A stretch of DNA of 64,000 bases from Cordia subcordata (GCA_028554755.1 JAPTOF010000003.1:12064001-12128000); one strand, 5' to 3'; counted from the first letter of the stretch, positions 45,331-56,288 are shown. Made by a program: numbers and translations. The notes: generated by a model not told the origin, from the sequence alone.

Positions 45331-45605
45331 TATTCAAGAATGCAAAGTAACTTAATTCTCCTTCCACACTTCAACCCCCAGAATTTCAATTCAATAAGCA
45401 ACTACCTACCACAAACACCTAAGTCCTAAGAAAAGCACAAAAGGAAAACACAAACACAAGAACTAATCTAAACTAGAAATACCAAAACAAGTAAAAGAAA
45501 CACATAATGAAAATAAGTATGTACATGATAAACAAACAAGAAATGTATATACAACACGTGACTAATGAAAAACACACAAAACAAAGAAACCAATAGCCGT
45601 GCCTC

Positions 45606-45622
45606 CCCAACAACAATGCCAA
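45606..45622 (-). other. Primer-binding site, tRNA-Asp type (D)
   Basis: Minus strand TGGCATTGTTGTTGGGG; all differences from the tRNA-Asp complement are transitions. Five bases from the LTR end. Confidence 0.78.
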
Positions 45623-45627
45623 AACTT

Positions 45628-46451
45628 GATCGTAAACCTTCAAGAGTGGTACCCACAAATGCACAGGTTATGGTAGTATAACGTGTGCAAGTGTGGGGTC
45701 GTGTCTACGGGAAGGCTAAGTGCGGTTCTAATGTAAAAATGTATCTTACACTAGCTATGTATGGTCCTACCTAACTTTCTTGGGGTTTTAGATTGATTGG
45801 AACTCTAATTTAAACCTAAACTAAGGGAAAATAAACTTGACTAATGGGAATAGTAGAATGAACAAGCTGTGGAAGTGAGAGTCTACAAAGTTTTGGGGAA
45901 CTTAGGGATGATTGCTCCTTCGAAATGGATTTGGGTTCCTAACTTTTTTTTTTAGGTTATTGATGGTTTGATTACTATAATTGTGGGCTTAGATTACTAG
46001 ATTACCATCTTCAACTATTGGTGCAATCCTATCCCTAGTCGGGCCTAATTAGAAGTATAGGTTTGTCCTAGCTAGCTATGGCTTTTGGGTCTAGTTCTAA
46101 GTCCCTTGGGTGTTGATTAATGTCTTAATAAGGAGTCTACCCTTTTAGTTATGTTTCAAACTAGAGATTAAGTCCCCTATGCCAAGCAAGTGATATTAGT
46201 ACCCTTTTACCCATATTAAATGCTAGAGGTGACTGCCTACTATATTAAAGGCATTAATAACACAATTAATCAACACAAATGTAGTTACAAGTAGAGCTCA
46301 TGCCATTAGCATGGATTAAGGCTAAGGTAAGGCCACTACTATTAGCATCTAAGCACAAATTACACATGCAAACTTATAGAGGCATTTCATCAAACACCTT
46401 GACATGTTCAATTTCAACCCATAAGAATATAAGAACAATGCATGTATATAC
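45628..46451 (-). repeat. 5' LTR of D, partial, interrupted by A2
   Basis: First 824 bp (plus-strand order) of the LTR matching 39004-39900, then cut at the exact start of A2. TATAC (46447-46451) is the predicted A2 target duplication. Confidence 0.85.
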
Positions 46452-48272
46452 TGATGTGTTGTATTTTTGCGCGTGTTTGCATTGTCATTTACCTATATTT
46501 AAGAGGTGTTGAGTGCTCATAATGATGCATTAGTGTAGTGCTTTTGATAAGAATAGGCTTAAGAGTAAACAAATGCACATATCGAGTTTAAGAGACAAAT
46601 TGCTACACTAATTACTTGTTTTCAATGATTTAGGTGAACTTGGGTTAAGATCGAAATTGGACAATGAAAGGTGATGAAGATGGGAAATGCACGAGTCTAA
46701 GAGAGAAGACTGGAGGCCGAAAAGACGAAGAATGAAGGAAGAAAGTCAGCTGGTCGACTACCCCGCCAGAGCCGGTCGACCGGCCAGTCCAGAGAGCATC
46801 ATTAAAAAGTCGGTCGAGCTAGGTCCAGAAGCCGGTCGGCCAAGACGATCGACCAGCAATATGCTGAGAACATATAAATAGGGCCTGATTCTGTAGAAAA
46901 AAGGAAGACTTTTTGGAAGATTAACACGCACTTCACACCTAAAATTCTCACACACTTAACCTTAGATCCCACCCATTTCACACACACTTTTCACACATTT
47001 CTCACTAAGAGCCAAGCTTGATTTGGAGGGTTCAAACATTGGGAATCAAGTTTGCTCAAAAGCTTTGTACAAGTTTAGCTAGGATGAAAGGGAAGCTTCA
47101 TTATCTCTCTTTCATTCTATTTCCTATTATGATTGAGTAGATTTGTGTAGGGTGATTTAACTTATGTAATGGGTTAATTATATACTCTTATGATATGGGA
47201 TATGATGGCTGAATATATATATACATGTTTCGAATTTTCTTATTCAAATGGGTATTTTCTCATTCATGTCTAAGTGTTTGATAAAATGCCTAGATGAGTA
47301 ACATGTGTATAAATTGAAGTTTGTTTGTTATTAAACACATCTAATCAATGTTATAATCATGTCTATGTGTTTATATGTGGATGTTATGAAGTGGGTAATG
47401 CTTTTATTCATGTCTATATGTATATTTGCATGCCTAGTAATGATCATAACTTCAATAATGCATACGTGTTGGTTGTTAATTATTTCTAATGGTGTGAACT
47501 GAACATGACGATGTTTGGTAGTCGAATAGGTTCCATTATTCACGAGCACCTTGTCCTTGAAAATGTATGAACGCACTAGCAAGTCAAATCCTGCTGTAGT
47601 GACCTTAGAATGACGAAGCGTAATTTAGGGCTAGTCTAGACCGGGTCTCCTTTGCCTTTAAATCCAGCCAATAGATTTTTGGATAGGTTTAGTCGACCTT
47701 AGCAACACTAGGTCTTGGCTTTAAATCCAGCCAACAATTTAGGTACTAGGGTAGGTTCATTCTAAGTCGCCAAAGAAGTTAATTAGTCACTCTTAAGGCC
47801 CTAAGTCATGAGGACCACGCCGTAGCTCTAGGAGGCGCCGCCTAGGGACGGATCCGCACCGAGTCCTAGGGGAAAATTAGGACACTAACTAGTAACCTAG
47901 TTAAGAGCACTCATGATAGTTAGCCATCATCCTTTAATCCCATAGCATTTGAGTACAGAATTACCCATTCATAAGTCGAAGTCACCCTAATCCCTTCTCA
48001 ATTGTTAGTTCCCTCTTGACCAACTTATGTTCCCATTTTTCATATTCATAGTTTAGTTTTATTTCCTTTACCTCGAGCTCCCGATAATCCAAAACCCCAA
48101 AATATGTCTAGTTTAGATCTTTCTTTTTGGCACTTTCTAGAACACAAAGCATAGAATTCACCCACATTATTCACGCCTCCCTGTGGTTCGACACCCGCAT
48201 TTGTACACACTATATTGCACAATCCGTACGCTTGCGGGTCTTTTAGAGCTTGCACTTTAAATATGCAGACCA
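46452..48272 (+). repeat. 5' LTR of A2
   Basis: TGATGTGTTGTA to TATGCAGACCA. CpG palindromes 46750-46855, TATAAATA at 46873-46880, TTTAAATCCAGCCAA sites near 47660 and 47716, and CTAGGAGGCGCCGCCTAGG near 47830-47848. Confidence 0.92.
46873..46880 (+). promoter_or_regulatory. TATA box of the A2 5' LTR
   Basis: TATAAATA about 420 bp into the LTR, followed by GGGCC; it would give a leader of about 1.6 kb before gag. Confidence 0.6.
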
Positions 48273-48278
48273 AGTTCT

Positions 48279-48295
48279 TGGCGCCGTTGCCAGGG
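48279..48295 (+). other. Primer-binding site, tRNA-Asp type (A2)
   Basis: TGGCGCCGTTGCCAGGG; 16 of 17 match the tRNA-Asp complement. Confidence 0.9.
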
Positions 48296-48546
48296 AGGCA
48301 CGGTGATTTGCATTCTTTGTTTGTGTGTTTTGGTAGTTGCTTTTCTTACTTTCTTGCTCTTCCTTTATAGTTTATTTAGTTTTTGCTTATCTTATTTATT
48401 GTTTATATTATCTTGCTTTGATCCTTGCTTATCTATTTCAACTTTTGTCTTTATTTTTAGTACTAGGATTGTGGTTTATTTGTTGTAGTTTTAGGAATAT
48501 TGAAGTTTTCAGGGGTTGAAGTGGCTGGAGTTAGGATAGATTGTGC

Positions 48547-51105
48547 ATGCTTGGTAGGAGATCCCTTAGAAATCCCTTAGTTCCTCTTAATCCCGAACCT
48601 GATAGAATTGCTAGACATTTTAGGAATTTAGGAGATCTTTTTGAGGAGATGGCCGATCCCAATCATCCTCCTAATCCTTCCAATCCCCCAATGAATCCCA
48701 TTCCACCTCATGATCACATTGAGCATCAAGCCCAAGATTATTTTAGATGAGAGCCCCGTAGACCGAACCCACCCATAGATGAGGAACCTACTCTTAGGTA
48801 ATTCTTCCTTCCTGAAGCCTTTGAGCCTAATTTGGCTATTCAAATTCAGGGTTTGGTAGAAACGAACTTTGAGATTAAGCCTAACATGTTGGCCATGCTT
48901 CCCTCTTTCTATGGGAGAAGCAATGAGAGTCCTCTAGATCATATCACTGATTTTGTTGAGATGAGTTCCACTCTCCATGTCCCCAATGTCTCCCAAGAGG
49001 TCATCCGTCTAAGATTGTTTCCTTTCTCTCTTAAGGACAAGGCTAGGACTTGGTTGCACTCCTTACCTAACGGTTGCATTACTACATGGGCTGAGCTTCA
49101 ATCTAAGTTCTTTCAAAAATTTTATCCCATGGCCAAGACGGCCGACCTTAGGACCGCCATTATGACTTTCTCCCAACATGACCTAGAATCTTTTCATGAG
49201 GCTTGGGAGAGGTTCAAGGATCTTCTTAGACAATGTCTACACTACGGGTGTGGCAATCATGACCTAATGCAATACTTCTTTCGAGGCTTAAATGAACAAA
49301 ATAGGATGATGGTCAATGCCGCCTCCGGTGATGGCTTCTATCTTTTGAGACCGACTGAGGCATGGGAGAAAATAGAAATGATGGCTAAAATTTCTTTTTA
49401 AAATTTTGCAATGGAAAGGTCTAGTCGGGGAGGCAACAAGAGAAGTGTTAGTGAGGTTGGAGTTTCTTTAGACTTACCCGCTAAGGTTGAGGCTTTGACG
49501 AATAAGCTAGATCAATTCATTTCTTTGTCCATTTCATCCCAAGGTCATAGGACTAGTTCTTTAGGTTCTTCCTCTACCCTTTTAGTTGTTGAAGTTTGTG
49601 CATTGTGCTCTGAGTCATCTCATGAGACATTAGCTTGCCCTTTAGCATCCCAATTTCCTGAAATCATGAAAGAGCAAGTGTGTGCAACATAAGGTTATTC
49701 TCGTGAGTACAACCCATACTCGAACACAAACAATCCGGGTTGGAGGGACAACCCAAAATTTTCTTGGAGACAAGGCCAGCATGAGTCTAGCTCACATCCT
49801 CAGGTTTCACATCAGTAGCTACCCCGTCCTCAATATCCCCCAGGTTTCTATCATGTTAATCAGCCCCGTCTCACTAGTGCTCCTCAACCTCAAGATTTAC
49901 CTACTCCTTCTAGTAGCCAGACTCCTAGTAATGATGTGATGAAGTTAATGCAGTTTATTCAGAATCAGCAGCAGGCATTAGCTAGTCAGCAACAGGAGTT
50001 AGCTGATAATAGGCAAGAAATGGCTAGCTATAGGCAGCAGATGACTAGGTTTGAGGCACAGTTAAGACAGATTTCTAGTCAATTGAATGCTAGAGACCCA
50101 GGGAAATTGCCTTCTCAGCCAGAGAGAAATCTTAGAGTCCAGTCCTGTTCCTCCACCAATACCACTTATCCCCCTCAGGCCCAGGCTAAGGCCGTCACCA
50201 CTCTTAGAAGCGGTCGGGTAGTGGATAATAGGGTAGGAGTTGACTTTGCAGTGCTTGCACCTAGTGGTCCTTCCGAGTCTAAAGCACCACATTGTAGCCC
50301 TGTTAAGGGAAATTCTAGAAAAGGTCCTGTTGAGAGAGATGAGCCCATTAGATATCATAGAGAGAGTAGTACTTGCTGCCCACATCGGGAGGGAAAAGAG
50401 CCTATTGATGACTCCCATGTATCTAGAGGTGTAGAGCCTAGAGTTCCTTTTCCATCTGCCTTAGAGAGGCCTACACCTAGTGAGAATTCTAGGTTCTTCA
50501 AGGTTTTAGAGCATCTTAAAGACCTTAAGGTCAATCTTCCTTTGATAGATGCAATCCTTTCCGTCCTCTCTTATTCTTAGTTCTTTAGGGATCTTTGTAC
50601 AAGGAAACGTAGTTCATCAAACATTCCTAAGAAGGTGAGGCTTACGGAGAAGGTGAGTAGTATTTGTACTTTGGGCCTTCCGCCCAAGATGAGTGACCTC
50701 GGAGCCTTCACCATTCCTCGTAGGATCCGTGAGGCTTAGATTGATCATGCCTTATTAGATTTAAGATCTAGTGTGAATCTCATTCCCTACTCTGTCTATC
50801 AGCAGCTAGGTCTAGGTGAGTTGTCTCCTACACATGTTACTCTTCAGCTAGCTGATAGGTCTGAGCGTAGACCTTGGGGTGTGATAGAGGATGTTATGAT
50901 TCAGGTAGGTGAGTTTGTGTACCCTGTTGACTTCATTGTGTTAGATATGGATTTGGGACATGACTCTAAATACTCTACACCCATTCTTCTAGGTCGCCCC
51001 TTCCTTGCCACCGTAGATGCCACTATCCATTGTAGGTCGGGGCTATTGGAGATGAAATTTGGGAATTTGAGATCCATTATGAAGGTTGCCGAGGCGGTGA
51101 ATAGG
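48547..51105 (+). pseudogene. gag-pro: A2 gag-protease, broken by stops and interrupted by B
   Basis: ATG at 48547 (MLGRRSLRNPLVPLN). The first block ends at TGA (from CGA) at 48748. The capsid block 48832-49401 (189 residues) is complete, from LAMLPSFYGRSNESPLDHI to GFYLLRPTEAWEKIEMM, and stops where CAA became TAA. The knuckle block has CALCSESSHETLAC at 49597-49638, all ligands present. The Gln-rich coiled coil and linker (49936-50580) are open for 214 codons. The protease block (50773-51105) follows LLDLRSSVNLIPYS, with Gly to Arg beside the catalytic Asp. Most lesions are single stops within one frame. The frame is cut by B at AEAVNR. Confidence 0.88.
51101..51105 (+). repeat. Target-site duplication of B, left copy
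   Basis: ATAGG, identical to 57940-57944. Confidence 0.92.
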
Positions 51106-51374
51106 TGATGTGTGTCATTTGTGCATGTTTGCATCTAGTTTTTGCATGCATATTTAAGGGTGTTCAGAGCATAATTGAGTGCGCTTAGTATAAAGTTTAT
51201 GCATATTTGTTTATATTCGTACTTAATGTATTTAGGTGCATAAATACTAGACTAAGTGTTATATTCCATGTTTTAGGAGTGTTTTGGAAGGGTTTAAGCT
51301 TATGCGAGGAAGAAATGAGCTAACGGATGAAGACCGGAAGAAAAGAAATAAAGAAGAGAGCTTTCTGATCCAGC

Positions 51375-51570
51375 CGGTCGACTTAGAAGAAGAGCTGGTC
51401 GATCGTATAGGTCGACCGGCCGCTCCAGAGAACAAAAGATTTAGAGCCGGTTGAGTTCCTCAAGAAGCCGGTCGATCGGCTAGGTCGACTGGCCAGTCCA
51501 GAGAGCATCAAGATTGAAGCCGGTCGAGCAAGAAAGAGGAGCCGGTCGACCAGCTAGGTCAACCGGCTGT
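51375..51570 (+). repeat. CpG-rich palindrome cluster upstream of the B TATA box
   Basis: Repeated variants of GCCGGTCGACCGGC and CTAGGTCGACCGG, several with C/T changes at CpG. The cluster ends about 15 bp before TATAAAAG. Similar clusters sit at the same place in the A and D LTRs. Confidence 0.75.
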
Positions 51571-51584
51571 GCGAGGAAGAAATC

Positions 51585-51592
51585 TATAAAAG
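51585..51592 (+). promoter_or_regulatory. TATA box of the B 5' LTR
   Basis: TATAAAAG, also present at 56781-56788 in the 3' LTR. Confidence 0.65.
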
Positions 51593-52089
51593 CTCGTTTC
51601 AGCCCAATTTTGAGAAGAGGAACTTTTATTCTAAAATCTTAATAAACCCTAACCTCGACCCACTACACAAAACACCCAAAACCACCATCTAAACCCCACA
51701 CCAAGCTAGGATTGAAGCATTAAACAAAGATTTGAAGGATTTGTACGGATTTGGAAGCAAGAATTTAGGGAAGTTCTTCTTGTTCTTTCTCTATTTCTTG
51801 TAAATATGTTGCTAGATTAGGCTAGATTTAGGGTTGATTGTTGTTGTATATTAGATTAGGGCTTTGAATAATGGATTTGCGTAGATCTTTGGCTCTTAAT
51901 ACATGTTTATTTACATAAATTTATGGCATGATTCAATATGTCTATGTATTGGAAATCAAGCATGTCTATGTGTTTGTTAAAATGCCTAAGTGAATATGCC
52001 TGTGTTATTTGTACTTCAACTGCTCTTATCTACTTATTTGGGTGATGTGATTGTGCTTAATCTCATGGCTTTGCTTAGTAGAGTAGGCT

Positions 52090-52350
52090 TTAGCCTTAAA
52101 TCCAGCTAATAGGTTACATGCTTTGCTTAGTCGATTTTAGGTGCTAGTCCTTGGCTTTAAATCCAGCCAAGCGGATAAGTTAACCTAGACTAGAGTATCC
52201 CTCACCCACGTTAGTGTTGGTTAATTGAGCTTTAATGTCACGTAGTGTTTAGGTGCTAGTCCTTGGCTTTAAATCCAGCCAAGAGGATAAGTTCTAAGCA
52301 CGGATTGCGTAGGCTAGGAGGGATTGGCCCTTAGCTTTAAATCCAGCTAA
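52090..52350 (+). repeat. Four TTTAAATCC hairpins in the B LTR
   Basis: At 52090-52109, 52151-52170, 52263-52282 and 52331-52350. Copies 2 and 3 are TTGGCTTTAAATCCAGCCAA; copy 4 is TTAGCTTTAAATCCAGCTAA, a compensated change keeping the 6-bp stem. Copies 2 and 3 sit in a direct repeat of about 45 bp (TTTAGGTGCTAGTCC...GGATAAGTT). Confidence 0.8.
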
Positions 52351-52749
52351 CGGGTTGAACCACTAGTATTGGTTAAGAGAGCCCCCGATCAACACAACAG
52401 CAATAGAAGTCCCGAGCCTTAAATAGACCTCATCTGTTATCATAGCCCAAGTCTTGTTGCAATGCAATCGCCCTAGGTCCCCTTCTTCTTTATTAGTGTT
52501 TCCTTCCTTAGTTTGGTTCCCTTAAGTTCCTCCACAGATTAGTTTTTATTTTCCTTTTTCCGAGCTCCCTTCCATCCTAAAGTAAGTAAACACACGCACG
52601 TAGCTAGTTTAAGGCACCCTAGCACATAGAGACTAAACTAAGGTAGCCTCCCTGTGGATTCGACCCCGCACTTGCACACATTGCACTACACACGTCCCGT
52701 GCACTTGCGGGCTATTTAGGCTTGTGCTCAAATAGCGACATCAAGTTTT

Positions 52750-52767
52750 TGGCGCTGTTGCCGGGGA
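52750..52767 (+). other. Primer-binding site, tRNA-Asp type (B)
   Basis: TGGCGCTGTTGCCGGGGA, 17 of 18 matches to the tRNA-Asp complement. Confidence 0.92.
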
Positions 52768-52924
52768 GGCACGGTATTGATTCTTTGTGTGCTTTTGTGT
52801 TTGCGATTGGTTGTTTGCGTGTGCACTATCTTTACTTGCTTTCCATTTTCTGAAAAAAAAATTAGAAAAAAATTTAAAAAAAAAAATTTAACTGTGATGA
52901 GGTTTTACTAGTGATTCATTGAAT

Positions 52925-54387
52925 ATGACCGATCCTAATGCTTCTTGGTGGTCACTTGTATCCTCTTCCCACCACCTGAACGTGTCCCTTATGCATGTCG
53001 CTTGTGTGGAAGTTTTATGCATCCTACCGTTTTCTGTCCCCACGAGAATTCCCCACCTAGGGCTAGTGCTACTAATGACCCCTATAGTCATGCAACATCT
53101 CATGCATCTTCATTTAGTAATCATGACTATAGGGATGCATATTCTTGTTATTGCAATCATTGTGGAAGTCGTGCTCATTTATCTAGTGCTTGTCCTACCT
53201 TCCACTCTTATTCCCAATTGCATGCAATGCCCTATGCCCCTAGCAATCATATGCCCATGCATGCGTCTACATCTAGTTATCATGATTCTAGGGAGCAACA
53301 TCATGCATTTTCACAATGGGGTCAAGATGACTCTTTATTCCATTCACCTTCTAGTTTCAATTGCCCACCTCCAACACTTTCTTTTTCCACGCATTCCTCT
53401 CCCGAGTTTTTTTATGGTTATGTGCAAAATGATTTTCAAAATGACTACCCTTTTCACTCGGTTGAACCCTCTTTCATTATGTCTACACTCTCGGAGCAAC
53501 TAGATCAAATGCTTGAGCAATCCCAATCTTTCCTCCAATCTAATCAAGAGGAACTAGAGAGTTTGAAGCGAGACACCAAATCTTTTGGTGTGTCCTTGGA
53601 GAGATTGGTTGAGAGTGTGCAACTCATGAGTGAGAATGTTGAAATATCTTTAGAACGAGTTGAAGGGATAGAGATGAGACCTAACGATGAGGTGACTAGG
53701 GGTGGAAATGATGATGTATGGGAGAGACAACTAGAAAGAGAGGTTGATGGGGAGATAATATCTTGTAGTGACGATGAAGATGAGATTAATGATAACTTGG
53801 TTCTTGATGACTCTTGTGATTATGTTTTAGAGGAAGTAGTACCCTATCCTCTTAAGCTTTCAACGTCTCCCATGGAGTCACATGAGCTTTTTCTTTCTCC
53901 TCATCCCACACATTCTGTACACGTGGAGGTTGAGTCTTGTGTAGATAGTACTCAATTGCATTCCGAGTCAGCATTTAGGGAGTTTAGCGCGCATTCTCCC
54001 CTTGAGCATTCATGCATACATGATGAGGAATCCGTTGAGTCACCATTGCCCCCTCCATTAGTGTCCACCCCATATGAAAAGCATGATGGCGAGATGACAC
54101 CCACTAGTGATGAATGTATTGATGAATTTAAAGAGACTGTAGCTAGTGAAGGCTTAAAGTCATACATTGGGGAAAACAAGACATCAATTTTAGAGATTTT
54201 AGATGATTCGTTTCTTGGAGTTAAGAATCACGATGTTGAAGAGAATAGCAACTCTAAGAAGACACATAAGAAAGGAATTGATGTGCTTGGAAGAAAGATC
54301 TATGGGTCTCTTTGGATGTTTGATGATTCATTGATGAAAATAGAGCCCATTAAGATCGAATCCACCATTCGTGAGGAGTTAGAATGA
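52925..54387 (+). CDS. Element B protein: double CCHC zinc-knuckle, coiled-coil, acidic protein
   Basis: The frame is open for 480 codons from 52945 (a TTG) to the TGA at 54385-54387. The first plausible start is the ATG at 52925 (MTDPNASWW), which lies one base out of phase. The first ATG in the long frame (53023) would cut into the first knuckle. Counting from 52945, residues 18-31 (CRLCGSFMHPTVFC) and 70-83 (CNHCGSRAHLSSAC) are perfect CX2CX4HX4C knuckles. Residues 90-170 are His/Ser/Pro-rich, about 180-243 a likely coiled coil (SEQLDQMLEQSQ, LERLVESVQLM), and 265-290 very acidic. Order and knuckles recall the nucleocapsid plus coiled-coil part of Athila Gag, but the capsid core is absent. 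A role in RNA packaging or partner-Gag binding is my inference. I know no named family. Confidence 0.7.
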
Positions 54388-54860
54388 CCTAGGCTTGATC
54401 ATGTTATATCTTGTGGAGAAGAATAGTGTAGTACATCCACCTCCTATATCGTTCCTCCTTCTTCTCCAAATGTTGTTCCAACCCCCATTTCCCATTCCAT
54501 TGAGTCTTCCTTTTTGGAGCTCACATTTGTACCTTCATGCATAGAACATTTTCATCTAAGGTTAGAAAGCACGTTTCCCATGTTGCATGCATTAGACCTA
54601 TCTTTTACCTATGGGGAAAGTGTGTTCCTAGCCCTTGATTATGAGAAGAAGGCATTGGGGTGGCTAATTAAAGAACAAGGGGCATATGATTCTTCACATT
54701 TAAGCATGCTTCATTTCACACTTGCGCATTCATTTGATATTTTAGGGTGGGATCTTGAAAAGGGGTGCATCATGCATTCATTGCCCCAACCTTTAGTGCA
54801 TGACCCTTTTCCTTCTATATTCTGTGCTTTAAATCCAGCGCTACTAGGAGGCACCCTAGG
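54388..54860 (+). pseudogene. C-terminal extension of the element B frame
   Basis: The same frame continues past the TGA at 54385 (a CGA-type site) and a TAG at 54424 into a block open from 54427 to 55092. The segment to about 54840 (FHLRLESTFPMLHALDLSF, FLALDYEKKALGWL, DLEKGCIMHSLPQPL) is conserved in remnant R at 16040-16270, so it was probably translated. After 54860 the frame runs through the hairpin into T-rich non-coding DNA and its hydrophobic tail is not meaningful. Compared with R and D, about 70 bases are missing between TTCTGTGC and TTTAAATCCAGC, removing the WQFVP-like end and its stop codon. Confidence 0.55.
54844..54859 (+). other. Conserved 3' hairpin, loop AGGCAC (B)
   Basis: CTAGG-AGGCAC-CCTAG, perfect stem, preceded by AATCCAGCGCTA. 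Confidence 0.75.
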
Positions 54861-56253
54861 TTTGTTCATATTTTTCTTGTTTTTCTTGTATTTATTTGCT
54901 TTTGTACATAATAGATTAGATTGCTTTTGTTTATCTTACCTTTTTTATATTTTAGGATTTCTTTTGTTTATTTTCATTCTTAGTAGGTTAGATTTTTACT
55001 CCCTTACTTGTTCTTGCTCCTTTCCTTCATTTGTGCATCAATCCCTTACCTCGTGTTTACATCCTTGTTTATCATTTCAAATGTCAATGTGAGCTTGCAT
55101 AGCTTATCTTCTAATCTCTTCTTTGTTTTTTGAGCATTAGTGCTTTCCACAAAAGATAGAGGCTAGTAGATCATTGGATTGTCTTTGGCATTTGCGGACT
55201 ACATGGAAACAAGGTTGTATCTATCCATCTTTTACTTGTCCTTATCTATCCCTCTTCGCACTCCCCATATGTGTTTCATGTTGATTGCTTGTCGTGTGGT
55301 TTTGTGATTTTTGCTTGAGGACAAGCAAAGTTTAGGTTTGGGGGTGTGGTTGCTCATTTATTGTTTATATCATATATGGGATAGATTCGCTTGCCATATC
55401 TTATTTTTGCTTAAAATGTGTTCAAATTTTTCAATTTTTTTTGCATATTTTGAGTTAGTTTATCTCTACGTTGGTTGGAGAATTGGCTTTTGTTATTGAC
55501 TTATTTGATTGGAGAAGATAAGGGTGTATTGTGGGGAGTAAATGGAGTGTAGGGTATGATCTAGACTTCGAAGAGAATTCTTTTTGAAAGCTGTGGGGAG
55601 TGAGTACTTCTAAGAATGCACCTTGTAGTTTCCCCACAACTTGGTTGAAAAAAGTGTTTTTAAAGGATTGTTGATATGAGTGCCTATTCCTTGATTGGTT
55701 CTTTTAGTTTGCCTTAGCCTCTTCTTTTTCCTTTCTTTTTGTTCTAATTATGAATTGAAAAAAAAAACAAAACAAAAAACAAAAAAAAAGAGAAAAAGAG
55801 AAAAGCCAAAAGGCAACAAAAAGATTGAAAAGTGAAGTATGTTGAATAAGTGTCAAGTGACATAATGTCAATTTGACACAAGTATCTATTTTGGTTATTT
55901 TTATGTATTGCAAATAAGGCTCCTACGTCAATGTGAGCCATTTTGATGTATCTTCTCATTCTTGTATCTTTGAGGCTAAGTGCATATTGGGAGGCCATGT
56001 TAGTTGATAGAGCATGAAGTATCAACATCCCGAGTGTGTGAGTTGGAATCCTAAGTTTGTGGTGGTTCTAGCTACTTGGTGACATTCCCAAGAGGTGTAA
56101 GACCCCTTGTGATCAAAGAGAGGATCCAAAAAAGACTAGGGAAGCCCTTACATGAAAAGAATGACCCCTTGTACCCCTTGGATGCAAAAAGATAGCAAGT
56201 CAATGCAATTGGCAACTCTTTGAAAAGCATGAGGATAGACTTCATTTAGGCTT
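54861..56253 (+). other. B 3' non-coding region
   Basis: T-rich run, internal PPT-like motif, conserved GTGGGGAGTGAG block near 55593, A-rich run (55755-55830), hairpin GGCTC...GAGCC at 55918-55939 (a changed but still paired version of the GGCTT...AAGCC hairpin of A and D). No credible gene. Confidence 0.72.
55313..55348 (+). promoter_or_regulatory. Internal polypurine-tract-like motif (B)
   Basis: GCTTGAGGACAAGC, AAAGTTTAGGTTTGGGGGTG; 941 nt before the terminal copy. Confidence 0.62.
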
Positions 56254-56288
56254 GCTTGAGGACAAGCAAGGGGAAGGTTTAGGGGTGT
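56254..56288 (+). promoter_or_regulatory. Polypurine tract of B
   Basis: GCTTGAGGACAAGC, AAGGGGAAGGTTTAGGGG, then GTGT and the LTR start. Confidence 0.88.

Larger units (their letters stand above)
39004..46451 (-). mobile_element. Non-autonomous gag-protease element D (minus strand), 5' LTR cut by A2
   Basis: On the minus strand: 5' LTR (partial, 45628-46451), PBS, gag, linker, protease, a short tail, the conserved hairpin, internal and terminal PPT motifs, and 3' LTR (39004-40842). Only 4.8 kb lie between the LTRs, and nothing resembling RT, RNase H or integrase is present between protease (ends 42805) and hairpin (42206). It therefore fits gag-only non-autonomous LTR elements that borrow polymerase from a partner. 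The shared part of its LTRs looks about 90 percent identical by eye. Confidence 0.78.
51106..52743 (+). repeat. 5' LTR of B
   Basis: TGATGTGTGTCA to AATAGCGACATCA. Shares short blocks with the D-family LTR but little with A LTRs. Mate of 56289-57939. Confidence 0.94.

Noticed and set aside
52090..52350. CRISPR-like array
   Set aside because: Four imperfect hairpins with unequal spacing inside a plant LTR, no spacers of constant length and no cas genes.
54850..55092. Membrane-spanning env-like protein at the end of the B frame
   Set aside because: The hydrophobic run is translated from T-rich DNA after the conserved hairpin. R and D have a stop before it, and no signal or glycoprotein features are visible.
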